DNA of 64,000 bases from Peribacillus butanolivorans (GTDB lineage Bacteria > Bacillota > Bacilli > Bacillales > DSM-1321). Location of the stretch: contig NZ_LGYA01000001.1 in NCBI RefSeq assembly GCF_001273755.1, positions 2,805,675-2,869,674 of the forward strand, given 5' to 3'. The position numbers were made by a program, and so were the translations under genes. A model generated the notes under the pieces. The model did no database searches, was not told where the DNA came from, and saw only the letters and a program-made list of their open reading frames with translations. Positions 1-8,517 of the stretch are shown one piece after another. Every line of letters begins with the position of its first letter. The first letter of the stretch is position 1.

Positions 1-311
1 AATCCTTCTTTTATCGTTTCATAAGACATGATCCCAACAACCAACACAGCCCCTAAAAGAACTAGGTTAACCAGTCGTCCGAATCCATCTGGAAAACGAT
101 TTGTTGGTGACTTTTTACTTAATGCGGAACCAATGAAAACGAAAAACTGGTTCGCAGCATCCCCCAAGGTATGCAATGTTTCCGCAAACATAGCCACATT
201 CCCCGTCATGAAATAAGCTATCCCCTTTAACACAGCGATAATACTATTCACACAAGCGGCAATAAATGCCGATTTATTGCCTTGTTTTAATAACTGGAAT
301 AATTCTTTCAT
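1..311 (-). CDS. Cation diffusion facilitator family transporter, N-terminal part, cut by window edge
   Basis: The minus-strand frame starts at the ATG at 311-309 and runs off the left end of the window, so only about 103 N-terminal residues are visible. The start MKELFQLLKQGNKSAF is followed by hydrophobic helices and by the family signature AETLHTLGDAANQ, where the HxxxD-type segment of helix 2 normally contributes metal ligands. Members of this family export divalent metals such as Zn, Co, Cd or Mn by proton antiport across the cytoplasmic membrane. A purine-rich AAAGGGGG lies about 10 bases before the start. The metal cannot be told from this part, and the rest of the gene lies outside the window. 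Confidence 0.75.
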   Translation of the reverse strand, partial: MKELFQLLKQGNKSAFIAACVNSIIAVLKGIAYFMTGNVAMFAETLHTLGDAANQFFVFIGSALSKKSPTNRFPDGFGRLVNLVLLGAVLVVGIMSYETIKEG

Positions 312-674
312 AATAGAGGCCCCCTTTACTTTTAATAAGCTTTTATAATATTGTATTATCCCCAACGCTGTATTATATGAAACCAAAAAAGGGAAAAAGC
401 TCTATCTATTTCAATTGAGTTCAACATTCTCGTCATGAATGATTTACCAACGTACATTTCAAAAGTGCCCCTTCATCCTTCTAATCACTGATGAGATCAG
501 CAGTTCTCCATATTCATGATTATATGCCACTTCTAAACATCAATTACTAAGATAAAAATCGAATCCCTCTGTACATTTTTTGCTATAAATACCTGTCACT
601 TGGAGCAAACAATCCATACAAAAAGGCAGTAAGCAATAGCCTACTACCTGTTTTACTAAGGTATAAAGTTAGAA
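312..674. other. Intergenic stretch without recognised gene
   Basis: This stretch separates the start of the cation-efflux gene from the end of the next minus-strand gene. I see AT-rich promoter-like sequence next to 312-400 and the terminator-like hairpin listed at 615-650. No open frame here has a ribosome site or a recognisable protein. Confidence 0.4.
615..650 (-). terminator. Probable rho-independent terminator of the 255-aa hypothetical gene
   Basis: On the minus strand AGGTAGTA pairs with TACTGCCT (one G-U pair) around a ten-base loop and is followed by TTTTTG. It sits just downstream of the hypothetical gene ending at 675. Confidence 0.45.
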
Positions 675-1442
675 TTATGCTTCCGTTTTTTTTAACTTTG
701 ATGGATTGTTCACTTTATAACGAATTTCTTTATCGTATTTCTTGTCAACCACTTTTCCGTCAAATTCTATTTCGTCGCCTTCTTCAAGTTCTGCCTTTTT
801 TAATGTTTTGCTATATCCACACCAGGCATCACCAATGAAGAGTTCTGGATCTGTGGTCACTTTGACATTCTCTAACAGGATTACCTCATCTTCTTCACCG
901 GTGAAATGGTTCATTTTTGCAGTAAATTCCTTGACGGTTGCTGTGAAATGGACTTTGTCTGCTGGTAAGTCCAGTTTAGGTTTCGCTGGTGCCTTTTTAC
1001 TCTTTGACTTTGCCTTTTTTGGTGCTTCACTTAGCTGCTCAGGACTTTCTGTCACTTGGACAACTGTTACTTGTTCACCCTCAGTTAAAGGTGCAGATGC
1101 TTCAGCAACTGGCCCACTCAATAGCTCTTTACCGAAATTCGAACTTTGCATTTCCTTTAAATATGAAGGGTGAATGCAGCTAAGCTTACCATTTTCAAAT
1201 TCAACAACAATCGTATCAAGACCGTTACCATATTGTTCATAACCAGCCAATTTCACTTTTCCTTGATAGCTTCCGCTTTTATATAGTAGTTCTCTTTTTA
1301 CTGAACGAGCAGTGAATAATTTCCATTCTAAACCTTTAGCGATATAATCCGCCTCATCTGAAAAAGAGATAAACTCTCCCTTTGGTTCGATATAGTGAAT
1401 TAAATCCTTTACTTCAGCTGGAGTTTCAGCCACAGTCACCAC
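675..1442 (-). CDS. Hypothetical protein, 255 aa, two domains joined by a Lys/Ala-rich linker
   Basis: I do not recognise this protein. The N-terminal part (about residues 1-95) is compact, with segments such as LEWKLFTARSVKREL and DTIVVEFENGKLSCIH. A low-complexity linker follows (about 110-160), first acidic and then very rich in Lys, Ala and Ser (KKAKSKSKKAPAKPK). The C-terminal 95 residues contain VHFTATVKEFTAKMNHF and a GDEIEFDGKVV segment whose alternation of strands resembles a small beta-barrel, perhaps OB-like. No signal peptide or membrane helix is visible, so it is probably cytosolic. It is monocistronic, with its own promoter side (1443-1799) and a terminator downstream. The start at 1442 follows a weak AGGAGTG-like site. 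Confidence 0.6.
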   Translation of the reverse strand: MVTVAETPAEVKDLIHYIEPKGEFISFSDEADYIAKGLEWKLFTARSVKRELLYKSGSYQGKVKLAGYEQYGNGLDTIVVEFENGKLSCIHPSYLKEMQSSNFGKELLSGPVAEASAPLTEGEQVTVVQVTESPEQLSEAPKKAKSKSKKAPAKPKLDLPADKVHFTATVKEFTAKMNHFTGEEDEVILLENVKVTTDPELFIGDAWCGYSKTLKKAELEEGDEIEFDGKVVDKKYDKEIRYKVNNPSKLKKTEA

Positions 1443-1711
1443 TCCTATTTTTTTCTTTATGCTTATATTCTAGCAAAGGAATGCAAAGTTGCAAATGAAT
1501 GAGCATAATTAAGTTTAATTCAACTGACCACTCTTAACTAACTCCTGCTAATTCCTATAAAAAATAATTATTCAGTTTTTACGTAGAAATGTAAGTAGTC
1601 TGCCATGATAGTAGTTACTATATCAAAGGATTGTAAAGATGTAGTCATTCCGAACACTTTCATCTGAAAATATCACCTATATCCTCCCTTTATTTATGGA
1701 ACAGAATAAAG

Positions 1712-1740
1712 ACTACTCATCAAGAGTAGCCTTTTTACAT
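1712..1740 (-). terminator. Rho-independent terminator after the APC permease
   Basis: On the minus strand GGCTACTC, a five-base loop and GAGTAGTC are followed by TTTATT, 60 bases past the permease stop codon. The same hairpin is followed by TTTTT on the plus strand. The rest of the 1443-1799 gap shows nothing else. Confidence 0.6.
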
Positions 1741-1799
1741 TAATCAATTTATCAGCAGTGAATTTAGCTAAATGGACTAAAAGAATTATAATTTGTCTA

Positions 1800-3218
1800 T
1801 TAACCTTCCTTAATCTCATCCATCGGCAACTGACCTTCCGTAGTATACTTCATTTTGTCTACACTGTAATTTTTTCTCATTTTAAACATTAGAATTAAAC
1901 CAATAGCCCACCATCCTGCAAAAATCAGCCATTCATAAGGCCAAATTAGTGCTGCTGGCATACCTGGTAAGTATAAAGAAATAAATCCTATACTTAATAT
2001 TAATGCAACCCAACCAACGATATTTGATTTACCAGCACGGAAAGGTCGTTCCATCTCGGGTGCGTGTTTCCTTAATTGAACAAATGCGATAGCCACGAAA
2101 AAGTATGCCAGGACAATAGCAAGCCCTCCTGCATCTACCAACCAAACTAACATCGGTCTCCCTAATAATGGACTAATCATGGATAAAGCACCTATAAACA
2201 AAACGGCATTGGTAGGCGTATTTGTTTTTGGATGTAATTTACCAAACCAAGCTGGAATCATCTTTTTTTCCGCCATCGAATATAACACTCGACTGCCGCC
2301 AATAATAAATGCGTTCCAGCTCGTCAAAATACCTGCAACACCGCCTATTATTAATACAGTTGCAAAAATACTCGATCCATAAACTTTAGCCATAGCATCC
2401 GCCGTTGGTAAAACTGAACTTCCTATAATACTGTTATCTAAAGAAACTCCTACAGCATATATAATTGCAATATACCAGATAACAGCAAGGCTTACAGATA
2501 ATACAAGAATTTTCCCGATGAATTTTGGTTCAACATTCATTTCTTCAGCTGTTTGAGGGATAACATCAAAGCCCACAAACATGAATGGCGTCATAATGAG
2601 TACGGTAATGATTCCTACCGTTCCATCCAAAAATAACGGTTTTGCATCCGCGAAATCACTAGTAAATCCTGCTCCAAAAATTAACATCAAACCGATTAGA
2701 CCGATTACAATAGTTAGAACCATTTGGAGTATAGCTGCTGATTTCACCCCAAAATAATTAATTAGTGTAACTAAAATAGAACCAATTACCCCAACAAGCA
2801 CCCATGTTAAATACACATCATATCCAGTAATTGAATACATAAAACCTACTTTATAATTAGGGAATACATATTCAATTACTGTTGGCAAAGCAACGGCTTC
2901 AAACGCTACCACAGAAATATAGCCTAACGCTAGAGCCCACGATGCTACAAACGCAGCTTTAGGACCAACGCCCCTTAGGACATATGATAGGGCACCCCCG
3001 GCTGCTGGCATCGCAGAAGCTAATTCAGCATAAGTCAGTCCTACAAATGTAACTAATACTCCTCCTATTAAAAATGCTATCATAGCTCCAAGTGTTCCAG
3101 CTGATTCTATCCATGTACCTGATAATACTACCCAACCCCAACCGATCATTGCTCCAAAAGCTAGAAATAATATATCGACCTTTGAAAGTACTTTATTGAG
3201 ACTTTTATTTTCTTTAAT
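1800..3218 (-). CDS. APC-family amino acid permease
   Basis: A multi-helix inner-membrane transporter of the amino acid-polyamine-organocation superfamily. Helix 1 carries the family motif around FGAMIGWGWVVLSG, helix 2 has GLTYAELASAMPAAGG, and hydrophobic stretches continue to the C-terminus. The first ATG in frame (3149) lies inside helix 1 and has no ribosome site, so the gene must start further upstream. The frame stays open to a TGA at about 3233 but offers no ATG, GTG or TTG. The ATT at 3218, nine bases after AAAGGG, would give KENKSLNKVLSKVDILFLAF, a normal APC N-terminus, and is chosen here. The substrate is not evident; the gene stands alone with operator-like palindromes upstream. 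Confidence 0.8.
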   Translation of the reverse strand: MKENKSLNKVLSKVDILFLAFGAMIGWGWVVLSGTWIESAGTLGAMIAFLIGGVLVTFVGLTYAELASAMPAAGGALSYVLRGVGPKAAFVASWALALGYISVVAFEAVALPTVIEYVFPNYKVGFMYSITGYDVYLTWVLVGVIGSILVTLINYFGVKSAAILQMVLTIVIGLIGLMLIFGAGFTSDFADAKPLFLDGTVGIITVLIMTPFMFVGFDVIPQTAEEMNVEPKFIGKILVLSVSLAVIWYIAIIYAVGVSLDNSIIGSSVLPTADAMAKVYGSSIFATVLIIGGVAGILTSWNAFIIGGSRVLYSMAEKKMIPAWFGKLHPKTNTPTNAVLFIGALSMISPLLGRPMLVWLVDAGGLAIVLAYFFVAIAFVQLRKHAPEMERPFRAGKSNIVGWVALILSIGFISLYLPGMPAALIWPYEWLIFAGWWAIGLILMFKMRKNYSVDKMKYTTEGQLPMDEIKEG

Positions 3219-3550
3219 GGCAATCCATCCCTTTCATGAAAGACTCTCGAGTTAGTTACAAAAGCAGTAGAACTTTTTTCAAAAAAATAATGGCTTAAAA
3301 AAAGAATAAATAAGAGCTATTGGTTTTTATATGTATAGAACTTAACAGAGGATTGTTACTTACAAATCGATGGTGTTTAATGTATAAGTTATTATTTTTC
3401 TAATTCTCACAACCTTTCTCTACGATACCTTCATATCATATAAACATCCTCTCTTACTAAAAATTTGTAATTATATAAAATAAAAGCAAGTTTCATGCCA
3501 AGAAAAGGATTGTTAGAATATAAGGATTTAGAAGTTTCCATAACTAAAAA

Positions 3551-3628
3551 TGATTCGATTTTGAATCAAAAACTTAATTTGTGATTCATAAATTAATTAT
3601 TAACACTTTTTGATTCATATCCGAATCA
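3551..3628. promoter_or_regulatory. Two TGATTC-N6-GAATCA palindromes, operator-like
   Basis: TGATTCGATTTTGAATCA at 3551-3568 and TGATTCATATCCGAATCA at 3611-3628 share the same inverted arms and start exactly 60 bases apart. A third half-site, GTGATTCATA, lies between them at 3581-3590. They sit about 330-410 bases upstream of the permease start. The regulator is unknown. The remaining sequence 3219-4253 is AT-rich with no supported gene. Confidence 0.5.
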
Positions 3629-3860
3629 CAAAATGACAATTTAATTGTTTTCTTTTAGAATTTCGACATAACTTTTATGGTGAACTTACAAGGTATATTG
3701 CATCCGTTCATTTCGGGTGAAAATGAATTGATCGTCATACCAGGACAATTTATTAAAAATGTCTAAAAATCTGACACTTGTAGTAATTGCTTAAATCCGT
3801 AAATATTCAAACATGTCCGTAGTGAAAAATATCAGACTAGAGGGTTAATAATTAAATGAA

Positions 3861-3903
3861 AAGAAGATGCCTAAATTTCCATTACTAATTTAGGCATCTT
3901 CTT
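3861..3903 (-). terminator. Strong hairpin terminator downstream of the histidine kinase gene
   Basis: Perfect 16-bp arms (3861-3876 and 3888-3903) with an 11-base loop. On the minus strand the stem is followed by TTCATTTAATT. It lies 350 bases beyond the kinase stop. Confidence 0.6.
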
Positions 3904-4253
3904 TAAATATTTATTTTTAATTCTTAGGAAAGACGAAATCACCTTTATCCGATTATTCGCTTTCATCACTCCGCCGCCCTTAGAAATCATTCTTGCCCTG
4001 TAAACTCGTACACCTAAAACCTGTAAAAGTAAGAGAATCTTGATTTTCGGGGTATATTGGCCATACAGATTTTGGTCCTCTCCCTAAAATAACCGTAAGT
4101 TTAGTGATGTGCTTCAACTATTTAGCTAAATACAACACTACAACGAGTTTCTGCTGTAAAATATGTGAATATGTATTAAGGAAACATTGGGTCTTTATAT
4201 TCCTAAGATATGTATTAATCCCCATGAACTTGAACTTTTAGGTCACTAATAAT

Positions 4254-5378
4254 TTAACTATTGGGGAAATGTATACTGAATGTTGTTAAATTGTCATTAG
4301 ACACACAATTCATATAACCATCATTACTTTCTATAATCTTTTTACATACGTAAAGTCCAATTCCTGTACCTAACTCTTTTGTTGTGAAAAAGGGCTCAAA
4401 AATGGATTCTATCATTTCACTTGCAATAGCAGGTCCATTATTTGATATTCTAATAACCCGTTCATTTGGCTCAGTTATAGTATGTATTTTTAATGTTCTA
4501 GGCTGGTCTTTCCCCTTTAAAGCATCAATTGAATTTATAAAAAGGTTTAGAAATACCTGCTTTAGTCCATCCTTGCTCGCTGTTATGACAAAGTTCGGAT
4601 AAATATCTATTTCTACATTAACGCTAGCATCAACAATACTCGCATATGTTAGTTGTTGGATTTCTTCAAGTAATTCCAACACAGAAATTTCCTCTCTTTG
4701 TTCCTCGTTAAAATCAGATTTAGAGGTGTGGAGGAATTGGGTTATTCTAAAATTCAGCTGATTTAGTTCATAATCTATTATATCTAAATATTTTAGATTG
4801 GGGTTCTCCCTTATTAGTAATTTATTAAACCCCATAATAGCTGTAAGAGGATTTCTGAACTCATGTACAAAGCTTGATGATATTTGTCCCAATACCGCTA
4901 ATTTATCTTTGTGATTTTCACTTATAAAAGATTGTTTTTCCTCAATCACTTCATTTGTTAGATTTGTATACCTCGTTACGGCATGATAACTGAATGTATC
5001 GAAGTGTGTGTTGATTTCATCAATAAACTTCTGTATATATTTAATGGGGATATTTGCCCCAAAAACCTTTCTGACAATGATATTTCTACCTAAATTAATA
5101 TTGTACAAAAAATCTCCAATATTAATATTTGCTTTAAGGCGTTCATTTGCTACCTGGTAAGCCAATTTTGTTAGCACGTCATTTGACAATGATCCCTTAA
5201 AAATATTAATGACTAGGGAGTACATCCCATATCCATTTTCTTTGATTTTTTCTTTGTAGGGGTCGATTTCATTTACTTTGATGGTCTCGTTCCATTCATT
5301 TAAAAACAGTGATTGATTTTCTTCTAAATATTGAATCAATACTTTTTTATACTTCTTTTGTTCTGATAACAATTCCAT
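4254..5378 (-). CDS. Sporulation-kinase-like sensor histidine kinase without membrane segments
   Basis: Soluble two-component sensor kinase of about 374 residues. The first 150 residues form a helical input region (NQSLFLNEWNETIKV, LAYQVANERLKANINIGDF) resembling the HisK_N/RsbR-type sensor domains of Bacillus. The phosphoacceptor box is FVHEFRNPLTAIMGF at about residue 170, followed by the N box NLFINSIDAL, the G1 box ISNNGPAI and the G2 box GTGIGLYVCKK. The catalytic core is therefore complete and resembles kinases of the sporulation phosphorelay. No response regulator is adjacent, so it is an orphan kinase, as expected for that group. The ATG at 5378, eight bases after GGTGG, was chosen over the upstream GTG codons. 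Confidence 0.8.
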   Translation of the reverse strand: MELLSEQKKYKKVLIQYLEENQSLFLNEWNETIKVNEIDPYKEKIKENGYGMYSLVINIFKGSLSNDVLTKLAYQVANERLKANINIGDFLYNINLGRNIIVRKVFGANIPIKYIQKFIDEINTHFDTFSYHAVTRYTNLTNEVIEEKQSFISENHKDKLAVLGQISSSFVHEFRNPLTAIMGFNKLLIRENPNLKYLDIIDYELNQLNFRITQFLHTSKSDFNEEQREEISVLELLEEIQQLTYASIVDASVNVEIDIYPNFVITASKDGLKQVFLNLFINSIDALKGKDQPRTLKIHTITEPNERVIRISNNGPAIASEMIESIFEPFFTTKELGTGIGLYVCKKIIESNDGYMNCVSNDNLTTFSIHFPNS

Positions 5379-5673
5379 ACTATTGACCACCACATTCTCT
5401 TTCGGAATTTTAGTTTATTATATTAATAACATTATTCTATATGATGTTTTAATTTCCTGCACTTCACACGACATATTATATAAGTACGATAAGCCTATCA
5501 TTGTTTTATTCAAGATCTGTTAATCTTCTTATGATACGATTTTAGAATAGAAAAAACAAACTCCAAAAGGAACAAACACATGAAAAAACAGCTCGTAAAG
5601 TAGATGAAATGTTGATAAGTGACAGGGAAAATAGTCTGGAGACCACAAGTATGGTTGGTGGATAACAAAGAAA

Positions 5674-5691
5674 CCGACCAAAATAGGTCGG
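5674..5691 (-). terminator. Terminator after the sigma-54 activator gene
   Basis: CCGACC, six-base loop, GGTCGG, followed on the minus strand by TTTCTTTG, 75 bases past the activator stop. The rest of 5379-5765 shows no gene. Confidence 0.55.
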
Positions 5692-5765
5692 GGAAGTTGG
5701 TGATTGGTTAAAAAGTATCATCAGTTAAATACTTCAAAAACACTCTGAATCACCTACTTTTTGAG

Positions 5766-7616
5766 TTATCGCATGATTTTGTAGGTTCTCATCTTTCTAT
5801 AAAGAGTATTACGGCCAATTTTAAGTTGTTTTGCTGCGTTGCTAATATTTCCATTTGTTCGTTCCAACGCTTTTTTAATAAGTTGGATTTCTTGATCTAG
5901 CATGCTTGTAGGTTCTTGCTCCTTTGTTTCTTCTACATTTCTTGACGGAGATGAAACTGGACAAAGTGAAACGAGCAAAGCCTTTGTAATCGGATTCTGA
6001 TTGGCTAGAAAAGCAGCCTGCCCTAGCACGTTTTGTAATTCGCGGAAGTTTCCTGGCCATTCATATTCGAAAATAAATGTTTTAGCATCTTCTGTTAACT
6101 CTGTACTTTCATTTCTATAGGGTAAATGCGATAAAACATGTTCAGCTAACATTAATAAATCTGTACGATTCTTTAATTTTGGAAGTTTTAAGGTTAAACC
6201 ATTCAGACGAAAAAATAGATCCGCACGAAACTGTCCTGCTTCTATTTCTTTCTGTAAGTCTTTGTTAGTTGCTGCGATTATTCTCACATCGATGGGGCGC
6301 GAAGTATTACCACCAACACGTGTCACACAACGTTCCTGAAGCACCCGAAGTAAAGTCGCTTGAGCAGTAAGCGGCATATCCCCGATTTCATCCAAAAACA
6401 AGGTTCCACCATTTGCCGCTTCAAACTTCCCCTTATGTCCACCGCTATTTGCACCAGTAAAGGCACCCTTTTCATACCCAAATAACTCACTTTCTAATAA
6501 ATTTTCAGGTATTGCACTGCAATTAATCGCGATAAATGGTTTATCTCTTCTTAAGCTGACACCATGAATAGATTGAGCAAACAGCTCTTTGCCTGTGCCG
6601 CTTTCACCAGTAATAAGAAGACTAATATCAAGTTTCGCAGCCCTTTTTGCTATGGATATCGTTTGATTCATTTGAGAATCATTACTGATGATATCAGAAA
6701 AATGATAACGATTTGTTTGTTCATCAATCTGTTTTAGTTTCTCTAACCGAAGAGTCACATAGGACAGATGTTGAGTATCTTTAATAAGGGGCTGTGCTGT
6801 AAACTTCTGATTTTTTATTGCAACCTTTTGTTCTAGTCCTTTAATTAATGCAAGAGTATCTAGTCCTGATATTATACTCGATATCGGTTGCCCCGTTGTG
6901 GTTTGTTCTATACTGCCAATAGCACGGGATGCTGCGATATTAAGACTTGTAACGTTACCTTCTTTATTAATTGTAAATAGAGGGTCAGGATGCTGATCAT
7001 ATATAAAATAAAGATTTTTCTCTCGTTTTTGTGTTTGGGCTAATAAGAGGGCTTGTTTAATACTATCTGCCACTCTTTGAACTAAACTAATAGAAAACGG
7101 ATGATAATCCTGTTGATGACTGCTTAAGTTTAAAACACCAAGAAGATGACCATCAGGATGATAAATGGGAGTTGCGGTACAAGTAAGGAAATGGTTATCC
7201 TGATAAAAATGTTGGCTGCCGTGAATAAGTACTGTTTTTTTCTCTACTATAGCTGTACCTATTGCATTTGTCCCTTTTGATTCCTCCAGCCAATTTGCCC
7301 CTTTTCTAAGGGCAACATTGTCAGCATGCCGAATAAATGATGGATCTCCGACAGTTTCAATGATGTATCCTTCAGGAGCAGCAAGTAATAGAATAGATTC
7401 CATGCCATGAATAGAGCTATACACGTCTTCTAAAATGGGTGAAGAATAATAAAGGAGCTCTGCATATTGATCCTGGAATTCGGCCAGCTCAAATTCACCC
7501 AGCATATTTTCCTTGTCCATTATTCTAGGTTGAAGTCCTTTTGAATGGCAACGCTTCCAGGATTCTTGAATGAAAGTAGGAATGGTTTCTTTAGGCGCGC
7601 TAATATTGACCGACAT
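5766..7616 (-). CDS. Sigma-54-dependent transcriptional activator, AcoR type (GAF-PAS-AAA-Fis HTH)
   Basis: Enhancer-binding activator of 616 residues. About residues 60-200 form a GAF-like sensor region as in AcoR/DhaR proteins, and about 205-310 a PAS-like region. The AAA+ core has the Walker A motif GESGTGKE, the sigma-54 contact motif GAFTGA, the Walker B region GGTLFLDEIGDM and the R-finger region. The last 40 residues form a Fis-type helix-turn-helix (NISNAAKQLKIGRNTLYRKM). The GAFTGA loop shows it works with RNA polymerase carrying SigL. It is divergent from the aldehyde dehydrogenase gene, with activator palindromes and a -24/-12 promoter between them, so it very likely switches on alcohol/aldehyde oxidation. 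The inducer is unknown. Confidence 0.9.
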   Translation of the reverse strand: MSVNISAPKETIPTFIQESWKRCHSKGLQPRIMDKENMLGEFELAEFQDQYAELLYYSSPILEDVYSSIHGMESILLLAAPEGYIIETVGDPSFIRHADNVALRKGANWLEESKGTNAIGTAIVEKKTVLIHGSQHFYQDNHFLTCTATPIYHPDGHLLGVLNLSSHQQDYHPFSISLVQRVADSIKQALLLAQTQKREKNLYFIYDQHPDPLFTINKEGNVTSLNIAASRAIGSIEQTTTGQPISSIISGLDTLALIKGLEQKVAIKNQKFTAQPLIKDTQHLSYVTLRLEKLKQIDEQTNRYHFSDIISNDSQMNQTISIAKRAAKLDISLLITGESGTGKELFAQSIHGVSLRRDKPFIAINCSAIPENLLESELFGYEKGAFTGANSGGHKGKFEAANGGTLFLDEIGDMPLTAQATLLRVLQERCVTRVGGNTSRPIDVRIIAATNKDLQKEIEAGQFRADLFFRLNGLTLKLPKLKNRTDLLMLAEHVLSHLPYRNESTELTEDAKTFIFEYEWPGNFRELQNVLGQAAFLANQNPITKALLVSLCPVSSPSRNVEETKEQEPTSMLDQEIQLIKKALERTNGNISNAAKQLKIGRNTLYRKMRTYKIMR

Positions 7617-7792
7617 AGAATAACTCCTCCCATTTGTAAAATACTCTTTATGTAATTTTGTTGATTCACTATCTTAACTTTGAACACACAGAACAACAAA
7701 ATTTTTATAGGCTAAAAAGGGTTTGTCCATACAATTTCATTATAGCAGAAAATTCAGAAACTAAACCAACGGATTCTACGTTTCGTTCAATT

Positions 7793-7834
7793 TTGTTCTA
7801 ATATGGAACATGTAATTGTTCCATATTAGAACAA
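7793..7834. promoter_or_regulatory. Upstream activator sites for the sigma-54 activator
   Basis: TTGTTCTAATATGGAACA (7793-7810) and TGTTCCATATTAGAACAA (7817-7834) are perfect inverted copies separated by six bases. Each copy is itself a TGTTC-N7-GAACA palindrome, so the unit offers two dimer sites. It lies about 60-100 bases upstream of the -24/-12 promoter, the usual distance for enhancer sites of this activator class. Confidence 0.75.
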
Positions 7835-7893
7835 TAACTATTTTTCTAAAAACTACCCAATCATTTTTTACGGTTTTCATAGGGTTTTTGTTA

Positions 7894-7911
7894 TTGGCAT
7901 GAGTCTTGCAT
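7894..7911 (+). promoter_or_regulatory. Sigma-54 (-24/-12) promoter
   Basis: TTGGCATGAGTCTTGCA has GG at 7896-7897 and GC at 7908-7909 with exactly ten bases between, matching the TGGCAC-N5-TTGC consensus of SigL promoters. It faces the ADH relic and the intact aldehyde dehydrogenase gene. An AGGAGG at about 7951-7956 probably belonged to the start of the lost first gene. Confidence 0.75.
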
Positions 7912-8079
7912 TATAACCAGTTGAGTACCTTATTCCAATTTTTTTAAAAAGGAGGCGTAAATAACCATTAGATAAATAGAAAGAATAAATGGCAGCACAA
8001 ACCCGTTTTAAACATGAGTTGCATCCGAAAATTGGATAAAAAAACACAGATTCGTCACGAAGCATTGTGGTACTAACTG

Positions 8080-8445
8080 AACATCAACAGCTCTTGAAGG
8101 TCTTAAAAATGCCCGATTCAGCACTTACTGCAGATGATTTGTCGTAGTGATTGCATGCAAGGATAAATATTTTTGTAGATTCGGTCTAAGTATCCCCTTT
8201 GTTTTTGGACACAAATTTCGTGCAGTAATTGATGAAGTTGATAGTCACGTGTTTATGAGTCATACTCTTAATTTCGCGAAGGAATTAGGTACTGCCGTTT
8301 CAATAAATGGTAAGGCTAAGAATTCTGAATAAAGGATAGTTGAATTAACAAAAGGTCGCGCACATATATCGATTGATAATCTAGGTATAACATCTATATG
8401 CCAAAATTCTAATAGTAAACTGAAGTTTGATAGGTTTCATGGATA
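8080..8445 (+). pseudogene. Decayed zinc-dependent alcohol dehydrogenase
   Basis: Pieces of a medium-chain zinc alcohol dehydrogenase are spread over all three plus frames. MPDSALTADD (about 8110-8140) matches the N-terminal region. CRSDCMQG (8144-8167) matches the catalytic zinc motif CRSDWHxWxG, then a stop interrupts. FGLSIPFVFGHKFRAVIDEV (about 8180-8240) matches the second zinc-ligand region, where GHE has become GHK. FAKELGTAVSINGKA and then IVELTKGRAHISIDNLG (to about 8400) match the Rossmann fold. Most of the middle and the C-terminus are deleted. The relic fills the space between the sigma-54 promoter and the aldehyde dehydrogenase, so the operon once encoded an alcohol plus aldehyde dehydrogenase pair. 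Confidence 0.7.
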
Positions 8446-8517
8446 GACTTTCATATTATCTAAGCGAATTTGCAAGAATAAACATTTACTTATACCAAAT
8501 GAAAAGGGGTTTTATAA

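Noticed and set aside
742..1173. 143-codon plus-strand open frame
   Set aside because: It lies antisense to the 255-aa minus-strand gene, has Ser/Thr-rich shadow composition and no ribosome site.
7877..8065. 62-codon minus-strand frame across the sigma-54 promoter
   Set aside because: It overlaps the -24/-12 promoter and has no ribosome site or family resemblance.
8147..8332. 61-codon plus-strand open frame
   Set aside because: Not an independent gene: it is one frame of the decayed zinc alcohol dehydrogenase described at 8080-8445.
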